In this document: positions 34,617-46,800 of the stretch, in pieces
Layout of the letters: each line of letters opens with the position of its first letter
Position numbering within the stretch: the stretch's first letter is position 1
Assembly: GCF_000764305.2 (NCBI RefSeq)
Contig: NW_025932998.1
Coordinates: forward strand, 154,010-218,009
Direction: 5' to 3'
Length of the DNA stretch: 64,000 nt
From: Hyalella azteca
Taxonomy: Eukaryota; Arthropoda; Malacostraca; Amphipoda; Hyalellidae
Program-made: the position numbers and the translations under genes
The notes under the pieces: generated by a model
Database searches by the model: none
What the model was told of the DNA's origin: nothing
What the model saw: the letters and a program-made list of their open reading frames with translations, nothing else

Positions 34617-34826
34617 TCAGAAAGAGAGATATTTTTCGGGAAATCTTAGTGGTAAGCTTCTGAAAATTTCTTCAACAATGTGATGGTAGCCGAGCAGGTG
34701 ATAGAGCGTCGCCAGGCGCAGAGTGCCCTCTTTCAGATGCTTATCTTCGAGGTGCTTCAGTAGCAGCCGAGCTGCGGTAGCGTACAGACGTCTCACTTGG
34801 TAGTAGCTCACGAAAAAGCTCATCAC
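34617..34826 (-). CDS. TPP2: TPP2 exon 26: C-terminus
   Basis: [37 protein letters not shown], ending EKYLSF and TGA. The C-terminal helical region is less conserved but in the expected place and length. Confidence 0.93.
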   Translation of the reverse strand: MMSFFVSYYQVRRLYATAARLLLKHLEDKHLKEGTLRLATLYHLLGYHHIVEEIFRSLPLRFPEKYLSF

Positions 34827-37800
34827 CTTTAAAATAACAAATAATTAAATGATATGAATCACATATAAAGACTTTATCTCAGTGCGGCTATCGCTCATCA
34901 CAGCTTATGTGATCGGTTAGCTTTGGTCTCGCGAAAAATAAGGTTAGCTTTGGTTTTTCTCGCGAAAAAACACCTGAAATTGACGAGCGAACACTTACCA
35001 TGTTACACACGTGACAGTTGACATTCTACTACATTCGTATTGAAATTATATACTTAACAGTTACAGTTATCTTAGAACCATTTTCCGAGTTTACAAAAGC
35101 GTGACAATTCATTTAAAAAAATGTATGTAAACAAAATCCAAACTTAAAATAAACAAGACATACAGGTTTGAGGCTAACAATAATAATAAATAATATGAGT
35201 GTTACTGACAATAAAAGAAGTAGGTATACAGGTCCTAGATCCGACGTGAAACAATTTCATCAGAGCGTTCAAAGAATTAATATTTCTGAACGGTTCAATA
35301 CTTACTATGAACCTGTAATGCAATGAACAAAATTTCCTAAATTGACACGGACGTGATTCCTAGATATGGGTGTCCGGATTGTAAGTTATGCCTATTCAAG
35401 ATGCATCACAAAATTCGTGAACATAAGCGCGTCATGTCAATACTCTAGTTGAGCTACTTTGTCACAAATTAAAAAATTTCAGCCGATTGAGCCAAGTAAA
35501 CTCAATTCAAATCTGTAAATTATACGATAATAAAAAATGCATTGGTTGCTATAGTGGCTGGGAGCTGTACCTTGGCATCTGAGGGCTCGATGAGCTTGAG
35601 GATGGTTATAGCAATGCTGTCGAGTTCGGTGAGCACGGCGTCAGGGGGCAGCGGATACGAGGTCTCGGATGTACCGGAAGAGGGATACCAGTACAAGAGG
35701 CGAGGCACGTATGGGAAAGCCAGTGCCAAGCCTTTCTTGCAGAGTGCGTCAATGATTGCCATCTTGTGACGTTCCATCTACAAACAAACAAACAAACCAG
35801 TGCAAGGGAAAATGATGCTCTAGCTTATGTAGATGCTATTGTAGCTGCTGCACTAGATTTGTTTTTAACATGGAATATTTTCACTTAGAATCGCTAATAC
35901 AATATGATTTACACGACTATTCTAAAAACGACTGATTACTCAAGATAAATCAGTAGGTCATTCAACTGGAAGATCAACAAATTGCTAATTGTGTATTTAT
36001 TTCAATAGTAAATTAGTCGTAGGGAAATAATTCGAAGAAACTCACTTGCACCTTCGTTTTGTTGGCATCAGATCTAGCATCAAGCTTGGTGCCCAGAAAA
36101 GACAGTAGCTCGGGAAGGTCAACACACTTGAGAACCTGTGACGACGCTTCAACAACAGCATCTCGCCACTGCAGCCAAATGTCTCGGCGCCGCTTTATGC
36201 CAGACGACTCATCTTCTTCAGAAACTTCTTGGTTTTCTTCAGGTATAGGAGGATGCGGGTCTTCTTGTTGATCACATTGAGCTTCCACTTCAGAAGTTGC
36301 AGTTGTCGTGGTGGCTTGTTCAGGTTCTGAAGCAGCTTCCACAGTTGAGATGACTTCGGCTTCCTCGTTTTGGTGGCACGTGCAGAAGTCGTCGTAAGCT
36401 GCATACGTGCACACCGTTGAGGCTCCAAAGGGAGGAGTGTTGAAATGGTTGTCGATATTTAATAGTCTAGCCACATGAGTCTGTAAGAAATTCGGGTGCT
36501 CCTGACACACTTCTCGATACAGTGTTTCACTCGCACTGTACTCTGAAAAGTGAATGCATTACATTTAGCGTCGTGGAATGTCAAACGATTTCAAAGAGAG
36601 ATCCAAGCAAAGAGAGAGAAAGAATTAAAATATTTATTAAAATCCAAGCAAGACTCCAATTGTTGCAAATATTCATTAATTAAAAAACTTTTAAACCTAT
36701 AACATAGAACGACAAAAAAATGTGGTCTTTCTATTATTGGATAATACAGGATTTTTTTCCACAACCTGGTATTAGAACAGTAACTATGAATTTACAGTAA
36801 TATAAATGATGGAAAGAGATCAAAACTTACCAAGTTTTGTGATCCAGTTAATCTTCATGTCCCTGACAGCGTCTGAGTACTCTGAGGTAACCTTGCTCTC
36901 CTTGCGAGCGTCGTCTCCTGCAGCAGTGGGACCGCGTTTCTTCCAGTTGATGGGCTCGCACAGCACGATGCGCAGGGGGTACAAGTCCTACGAACGTTAC
37001 AAGTCGGCATAAGAACTCTCAGCTAAAGAAATTTCAAACATGATTTGATTTTCCCGAAGTGAAATCAACACCATGCTTCATAATATTTATGAACTGTAAT
37101 AGCGCTTTTGTAAATTGTAAAATTAAAGGATTAAAACATTGATTTATGTAAGCTGAGTATGTGTTGGATTATTAAAGATTTTATTCAAACACAGTTTAGA
37201 AGGTTTGCACTCACCACTCGCCTGGCGAGATCATCCTTGGCGAAGCTGACTGTGCCGGACAATACATGGCCCGCTGACAGATTTAGTGACTTGAAAACTC
37301 TGAAAAACAGGACGAATTTATTTAGCGTGCATTATCAACACGCATTTTTTCATACTAATACGTAATGAGGAAATATTTAATACATTATATACAATAATTT
37401 CAACGTTGGCAGCAAATTCTTTCAGCTGGCATAGCACTATATTGGGCAATATAAAAATTTTAGACATAGATAATGGAGTCAAAAGAAAAGTAACGCAGAT
37501 AGTATCTCCATGATTTACTTGTCTTGTAAGTTTGGCATATTGAAGAAGATGGGCACAATCTCGCCAGGCTGCATGACGCTGCAGCCCATTTTCTTGCCGC
37601 CGGTCAACGCGTTGTAATGAGTCGCATAGGCGTCTAGCTTCACCTAAACAAAAATAATACTCTTGTGAAAAAATTATGTCTTACAAATCGCACGATAATC
37701 TAGAAATTCGGAAGAGCCAAAATTCAAGTTTCTGCTTTGATTCCAACAAATTTCTGAAGCATGTGTCTCAAGTGGCGTCTCACTTGCTCATGCACCTTCA

Positions 37801-40800
37801 TCAAAGAAAACCCTGATCAATAAATTCTCATCAGCTGAAAATTGAAACAATACCTAACTTTTCTAGCTTACCTAAAAATTATGTGGCGATATTTTCATGG
37901 AACATTTAGATAAAATAATAATTACGAATGTCGGACCGGCATACCTCTTGTGATAATTTAGTGATGATGGTCATGGGCATTTCCTGGAGCTTCTCGAGAA
38001 GTTCAGTTTTCTCGTGTCGAACGTGTTGCTTCACTACGTACTCTCCCTTGTCAAGCTTGATGCTGTACTTGTGACTGTATGCATCACCAGCTCCAAGGTA
38101 TTGCTTCTTACTATCAAACAACATCCAGAGCTGAGACTCCACAGCGGACTCGTACAAGTAGTCGTTCAGTAGACAGCACTTGGGCTGCACCTATTGCCAC
38201 AAGAAAAATAGTTCATTAAAAATTAGCACTGGTTGCAAAGTTGAAAAAGATGTGAGGCAGAAAAAAAAAACAAATGACCGAATTAATTGGCTCCTCTACG
38301 ATGATGGTTGTCATATTTTCGTTAAAAGCTGCCCAAAATTTCTTGTTATGATTACTGAAATCAGAAGGGAAAATACCGAATTATTTACTGAATTCCAAAG
38401 CATTCACAGGAATTCGGTATATTAGAGGGAATTTTATTTTTAGTAGCGGAATTATGAGCATCATAAAACGGGGACGTGAGGGTTAGATCAAAACTTGAAA
38501 TTTGATGTTAAAGCTGAAACAAGTAAATTCAGGTTTAATAGTTATTCACGGGGTACAATATAAGGACGGATAACACTCTTCAAAAGGCCGGAATTCAGAG
38601 TGTTAATTAAACTTGCGAAGCCATAAGATATATTGATCACATTGCCATTCTAGGGATACATCAACAGTCGTCCATGTTATTCCTAGGTATATAGAGTCTG
38701 ATCCGTAGACAGAGCATTACACTGAACCGAACTTTAAGGTCTAGAAATCAACATTATAGAAGCCTCGCTTTACGTTTGTGTAAGCCGAACCTCAGTAGTT
38801 TTAGGGACCGACAGCGCGTAGGAGAGAACCAACTGATAGATCGGCCGCCCCACGGGTATGGTGTCCCTTAGGCCACCCAGCACCTCGATGCGAGACTCGT
38901 ATGGCAACAGCGACTGTAGAAACGTCATTATAATTAGTTTCAATTTGAATAATAGACACAATTGATTGAAGATACTTAATTAAACAAAGTTAATTATTGC
39001 TACCTATTAAAAAATACTAACCTAAGTGCAAGTTTTATAATAAAATTACATAGTAATTATGAATATTGAGCACTGGAATCGCACGACAAATTTGAGAATG
39101 TTAATATTATGTCACTAAGTATTGCAAATAAGAAAGGAAAAGATTAACACGTCGCAATCTGTATTACAAGTGGCAATTGTTTTGAAAGTTTCTTACTATT
39201 AGTTCAAGGCCTCTGTCAACTAGGCATTCAGATCAGGCTATCTCGCGTAGAATATCTATAAGAGTAAATACGTCTGGCATTGACAGCACTGAACCGACGC
39301 AACCCTTATAGGTACGTTAGTGGCATCCCAGAAATTCTCATGTCTCCCCATATTGTAACTACCCGACACTGGTTTGTTCTACTTCAATGGCGATCAAGAT
39401 GTAACCTTCACATGTTCTGTGACACGGTAATAGACAATATAAAAAATATTGTCCATCCCACACCATTCTGCCGGTCTGAATTAAACATCGATCGGGCAAA
39501 TAAGTGATGATTCGATCAACCAGGAAGTCAGCGACAACACTGCAGTAACCATCATAGTTAGCAAACTATTTACTACGGCAATAAATAACCTCAGATATAC
39601 AAAACAAGACTAAAACTTACCTGGACGTGATGTTTGACAACAGCTTGGGCCCAGATCTCTTCAGACCGTAGCTTGGAGATAACATCAACGCGCTGCACGG
39701 AGCTGTTTGAGAAGAGCGTGATGTTGTCGCTGGTGGGCCTAATGCCGTGGAATGACACGGAAAATTCGATGGTGGTGTCGTGGGGCGCTGCCCACCAGCG
39801 GGCTACACACAACTCCAGGGTCAGGCCAGGGTTCACAGCAAACGATGTCACTGATTGCTCCTCGGGGTACAAGCACGAGAACGTCTGCACCCAGGAAGAA
39901 GATAATTTAGTTAGGAAATAAGGTATACTCTAATAAATATCAAGTGTTTAGTGAAACTAACGGCGAAAAAGTGCAGAGAATACACTGTAACACATTTCCG
40001 TCACGTAAGCTATTACAAGTACAGGAGCGTCATGATATTAAGATATAATTAATACAGCCAAATGATAACGCTAAAAAAGTTTCCAACCAATCGGTAAGAA
40101 TTTCGTGCCTCAGGAAAATTGTTTAATCAAGTTTGAGATAAGAGAGTACAAGTTTGGCAAAGCCATTTTTCAAGACGCAGAGTAATAAGCATTTATGTAT
40201 TTCAATTTATTGTAACTTGGCAAATCAGTATAAAAAACTCATGTCACCAAATAATACGCCTTCTCTTCCGTGTCAAATGACTTTACTTTCCACCAGCGCT
40301 AAGCAAACTAAACCGTTTTTCTGTCCTCATTCTTATTTGGTGAAAGTTCCTGCCTTAAATTTTAAGCCCGTCTACGTCATACCTCATTTATTTTCAAACC
40401 AACGTAATACTTCCATAACATAACACATAAATTACTTTAATTTGTCATTTAGCTTAGACTAGAGGAGCCAAAGGCCCAAAACCTTAAAATAAACCTTAAA
40501 TGCCCTACCTTGTAGTGGTCGTAATTAAGCACACAGCACTGAGGGAAGTACTACCTTGTAGTGGTCGTAAGTAAGCACACAGCACTGAGGGAAAAGCTGC
40601 ACTGCATGAAGTGTCATGCGTTGGTTTTGGTCGCTGTTGCTCGACTTGATGGCAAACTGCGCCCACGATGCGCCTTCTGGTACTCTCACGAACAGCCTTC
40701 GCACGCAACCGGCGCGATACACTTCCGGTTGGCTGCTCGGGACATCAAATTAACATTACTTTACATATACTTCAAGTAATATTCAATGAAGGCAAAATTA

Positions 40801-43800
40801 CTTTTAAAAATATGGCTAGATAAATAGCACGTTTTGAAGAATTTGGAGCTATACATGATGCCAGATCATGTCAAACACAAACACAAGTTGATGATCTTCT
40901 AAGATAGCAAATGCAATCAAGTACCTGCTGCTATCCAATAGCAACCGTCAATTTTCGGTAAAAATTGAATTAATCAATAGAAGTAGGGGGATACCCCCCT
41001 GTCTAATTCTATTATATTCAGAGGGGATACCTCATTCTATATATACTAGTATCACAAACAAGTACCTCTTGATTGAGAATACTATCCATTCTGAGGGGTT
41101 ACCTCATTCTATATATACTATCACAATCAAGCACCTCTTGATTGATAATTATATACATTCTGAGGGGATACCTCATGCTATATATACTATCACAATCAAG
41201 CACCTCTTGAAAAAATATCCATGCTCGAGCTCGACGATGGGTACGACCACAGTGACGGGAATATCAAAAAGTGGACCTCGTTGCACAGCTCCAGCAACGT
41301 AAGCCCGAATGCTTGTGAAGTGTACGCGGCCACGCTCCAGACCGTGAGGGTTAATACGCACCTGCAGGAGGAAGAAGAGCCGATATATGACTGGTTCTTA
41401 AGATTTAGTGATTGCTCAATTGTAAGCTTCTCAAAGGAAATATAATAACTCTCCTACAAAAAATAAGCTTGCTTTCATATATTAAAAACTTAAAAAAAGC
41501 TTCAATCATTTCCAGTTCTGCAAACACCAAACAGCGATGCAGCACAATAACACAAAGCGAGTTAATCACAAATAAAGTAATGCACAAACTTGTGTCACCT
41601 TCAATTAATCAACAATTTGTTGCAGAATGTATATTTGACTGCACTATCACCAAGTCCCAAGTGATAATATAGATTAACCTAGCAATAGATCAATAAATTT
41701 TCATTGCACTTATAAATCTAAGAAAAAATTTTAAAGTAACGGAGAAGTACTGACGACGAGAGAGCGCGGCGTGTAAGACATCTGGAGGCAGTCGGGGCAG
41801 CTGACCCAGGGCGCGTCGCACGCCAGCACGAGGTCCAGGTTGAGGCTGCGCTTCACCTCATCATCTGAATGATAGCAAAGATAAGGCATTGCTATGCTTC
41901 ACCTCATCATCTGAATGATAGCTTAGATTGGGTACAGGCAGCAGTAACCGGTACTTCGATATGCCAATGAAACGATATTAACATCAATCTTTTCTTTCAT
42001 CGTTAAAGCAAATAAGCGATATTAATTCAGAAAAAAATGACAATTTCAAATACCAATATATTCACACTGCGAAACTTCATACAATTAACAGCGTTTCTGT
42101 TGTGTTCTTATAAGCATTATAAGGAAATGTGTGAAATATATGAAAATGTTCGCCTCACCTCCTCTGGCTTCATCGAATTGAATGGGCTCGACGGTGACGC
42201 TGACATCAACACTCTTATTGCCGAGCCAGTTGCGCAGATATATGCCCTTCTGACTCTTGTTTCCACACTCTATCACGAAGCGCATTTTGTCCTCAGGCGC
42301 CATCTTGGATTGGTCTGCTGCACTGTTCTCCAGTAGATATTCAAAAGCTTTTTCCACCTAGAAACGGAAAATCCGTTAAAGTTATCCATTTATATACATC
42401 AATTTAACCAAAGTAAAAACTGTAAATAATTTCACGAAATGTACATAATAAAATAATATATATCATTCTAAGTAAAGAAATGAGAAATAACACAATAAGT
42501 GAACCGTTGGCGGGACATAAATTGGCGGGATTGGAATTGTAATCTGATAGAGATTTAGAAAAGGTTCATAATAAAATAATATATCTCACTGTAAGCACTT
42601 AGTGAAATACTGAATACGTACCACAGAAGGCAAACTGAATAAAATACACGAGAGTGATTGTAATCTTTACCTGAATTATCGAATTTTTACCTGAATTATC
42701 GAATTTTTACCTGAATTATTGTAATTTTTACCTGAATTAGTCCATGTCCCTGGACGAAAGGTTCGAGGTCGAGCCTGAGTGCCGTGTTCTGTATGGCGCG
42801 TCGCACGCTGTAGGGCGTGTAGCAGCGACCCGCCTGCCGCAGCCCACTCAGCAGCAGCGCCGCGCACCCGGCCGCGTGCGGTGACGACATGCTGTCAACA
42901 CGTGCATTTACACTAAACATATAGAGATCTTCAAGAGATAATTAATTAATTTAAAACTTGTGAAGACATAAGAAGATAGAAATTTATTCAACACATGGAA
43001 AGACATTTAAGAAACACGAATTATTTATAACACGATATTTAAGAAACATGAATTTATTAAAGACAGTCAAGAGGATACGAATTTATTCAAAACATGTGAA
43101 GATATATAAGAAGATTACAAATCATCTAAAACATGAAAATACAGTAAAGAAGACATAAATTTTGCACGGCGATCATAATGTTTTAGAAATGCTTTCATTT
43201 CATTTTGTTGTTTGGAATACAAGGATAAGGAATTAATATGGTTTTGTTTCCTGTCTGTCAACTATTTCAAAAGCCAAAAAATGAAAGCCAATTTGATTAA
43301 CAACATTTTCTGGTTTTCAAGAAACTTCAAATTTTCAACATCAAATAATAATTCTTCTTGAAGTTATATTCATATATCACTGAAAGTAAAACGCAATATT
43401 CTGCAGCAATGAATTAAAAGGAACAAACGACTTTTCATATCCAGATGTTTGAAAGTAAACCAGAATTTATTTTACAGCAATGAAACAATAGCAAGCGATA
43501 CAATAGATGAAGTATCATTGCCAGACCTGGTACCGTTGAGCAGCTGCGAAGTTTTGTTGGTGAAGGAAGGCATGCTGGTGATGGCGCCCCCAGGAGCACA
43601 AACACTCACACCGCGCCCCCCGTCAGTTGTGGGCCCTCGCGACGACCACGTGTACGCCGTGCCTGAGGTTAGCAAGCACTTCATACTAATTCAAATAACT
43701 CTCACCACAGGATATTAATATTTACTTAAACAGCTTCATATGAAAAACACTATTGTTGAAGAGATTTCTCAATATATGACTAATATTTCTTTGCAAAAAC

Positions 43801-46800
43801 AGAAATTAAGTAATAATCAAATTGACAAGCGATATTCACAAAAAGACTTTGATGCGTAATTATAATTACAGAAGATAATTAGAGCTTGAAGAATTAACAA
43901 GGTTCTAACGTATATAAAATGCAATTAAGGCTTCACTGAGCGAGACAAACGCACCAGGCAGTTTGTCCATCATGCTGTACTCGGCCCTCATCATGTCTGG
44001 GGAGATGTAGGCCCCGATGCCGATGATGCAGTCGCTGTAGAAGTCAGGAGGCGACCCGACGGTAGACAGCCCAGGTCCGTGGTTACTGGCACTCGCCACC
44101 CACAAAATGCCATACTTGTTCACCACGTCACACGCCATTTCGCCCAGACGTCTGCAAAAAATATCCACGTGTGAGAAATACTAATTGTTGACTAAGGCTT
44201 CTGAAACTCTTCTTTCCGAGAGGGCCATGCTAGACATATATGAAACTTCTTGGGCCAGAATTTAGGATATGCAGCATAAAGATTGTACACCAAAGGGACT
44301 TGAAATTCTACACATGTGTGCACATGAATTGCAAGGTAACATTAATAATATATAAAGCCAAAAAATCTTTTACGTACTGGCTCGTTGTACCTGTTCAACT
44401 TAAGATCCACCTCATTCAAAATATCCATCCTTAAATTTATACCCAAATAGGGGGGCTAAAATTAGCCATTGGGCCCAAAATATGCAACTGCGAAATGCAT
44501 TACCAGCAACGAAAGAGTTTTGGAACCACTGGCTGTGTGCCTAGGACCACTTAATTAGGTTTATTCAAAATTTTTACAAAAATCATCTCTGAAGTAAAAG
44601 CAATATTTGTTAAATAGAAATAAATTTTAAGCTGCCCGCATAAAATGCAAGGTCCATATACTAGAAGATCTACCGCTATTAGTGATCTAAATACCAGGTT
44701 AATTAAATGGCTAAATACAGGAACCATAGGAGCTGTACAAGTTTAACTATAATAACATCAGCCATGATTAACTAATGCAAAGAATAAAGAAATGACCCAT
44801 AGAACATAATTTCCTCAAACACCTTAAAATAAAACTGCAAAAAACAACGTCTTTAGTTCAATGATTATTTAAAATAAATACAATTCAAATAGTAATTGCA
44901 AGAAAAGTGAACTAACAACTGGTTTTAACATGTAATGAAGCAACCGTTCGCCATAAGCAACTAAACTTAATTGGCACAACTTTACTGAACTCAAAATTTT
45001 CATAGCAGAATATCCCAAATACACCTTCGGCAATCATATGTAGTACCTACATAAATACACATGATCGGCTGTCTTCCAGCTATTTTAGCCAAAATAATTC
45101 CCAAACAGGAAGAGATTTTATGCAAAACAGCGGACTGATTGGTAGTCAGGGTAAGTAGAGTGTATTCTACTACAGTCCGAAGTTGATCTAAAACTCACCC
45201 TGCAACAGCAGAGTGTGAGTGTTCACCGTAGCTCATGTTGATGATATCTACTTTATAAAAAGGATTATCCATGACCCATGACATCGCACGAGACAAGGCA
45301 GTGCCAGTCTCCATACCGTGCACTCGACTGTCTCCTGGAAGGACAAAGTTCATTATGGAATTAATTTCAGAATTAATATATTGTCTTTTAATGAGAAGCC
45401 TGACAAAAGAATTGGAGGATCTCTCGAGTATTTTGGAAAAATTAGTAGGACTGCCTCACAAAGATGAACCTGCTTGTAGAAAGCTTTCATGGATTCAAGC
45501 AACCAGCTTGAGCAACTCAGACACAATGATTTATACATATACTACTATCGGGTAAACTATAAATTCATAAAATAGGGGTTGGCTTTTTTAAATTATTAAA
45601 TGAATGACTGTAAGGTATTGGTACTGTGAACAGAATGGCATGATAAATCTATGCACAGTAAGGAAAAACGGCTTGAAAACTTATTTAAATAAATACTAAA
45701 AGAAATGTGGGAGAAAGTTGTACCAGTTGTTGTAAATAAATAATAAAAGAAATGTGGGAGAAAGTGGTAGCAGTTGTTGTACAGTAAATAAATAATAAAA
45801 GAAATCTGGGAGAAAGTTGTGCCAGTTGTAAATAAATAATAAAATAAATCTGGGAGAAAGTTGTACCAGTTGTTTTAAATAAATACTAAAAGAAATGTGG
45901 GAGAAAGTTGTACCAGTTGTTGTAAATAAATAATAAAAGAAATCTGGGAGAAAGTTGTGCCAGTTGTAAATAAGTAATAAAAGAAATGTGGGAGAAAGTT
46001 GTACCAGTTGTAAATAAATAATAAAAGAAATGTGGGAGAAAGTTGTACCAGTTGTTGTAAATAAATAATAAAAGAAATCTGGGAGAAAGTTGTAGCAGTT
46101 GTTGTAAATAAATAATAAAAGAAATCTGGGAGAAAGTTGTGCAGTTGTAAATAAATAATAAAAGAAATGTAGGAGAAAGATGTAGCAGTTGTTATACAAA
46201 CCGATAGTTATGGAAACGATCTGAGCGCCGGGAGCCACGCCACAGCGCTCGGGCTGGCCAGGGAAGTGCGCTGCAGCGATCGACGACACGTGCGTACCGT
46301 GACTTGCTGTAATAGAATATAAATCATTTAACCCATCTAGGTAATATTTCGGCAGCATATTTACAATATCTAGGTAATATTTCGGCAGCATATTTACAAT
46401 ATCTAGGTAATAATTTCGCAGCATATTTCCAAGATCTAGGTAATAATTTGGCAGCATATTTCCAAGATCTAGGTAATATTTCGAGCAACTTTGTCCTATC
46501 GTCACAAAAAGAAAAAAAGAGAAATTCGAAGCCAGAAGAAAAGCTAAATAATTTTAATTGAGATTAAGCTATTGAACAAATTCACCTGGAATCTTTTTGA
46601 GACAAATTATTCGAAGATACAAAAAGTTTCCAATTTTATCAATTGCTTCGTTCTTCATCCCAGCAATTGCATGAGGAATGCAAGTAAATTTTTATAATTT
46701 CGAGAACGTTGCCGTAGTTATATGTTTACTCACAGCACATGCCAACAACTTCGAGAACGTTGCCGTCGTTATGAACGTTTATGGAGACTGTGAAGCTGTC

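Noticed and set aside
38770..38790. Extended TPP2 exon 19 using the GTAAAG donor
   Set aside because: It would add 20 nt and put exon 20 out of frame; TTE followed directly by VQPKCCLL restores the family alignment.
45696..46505. Minus-strand 269-codon open frame
   Set aside because: Product of two tandem repeat arrays in TPP2 introns 8 and 9 plus the real exon 9; the repeated peptide words come from the minisatellite.
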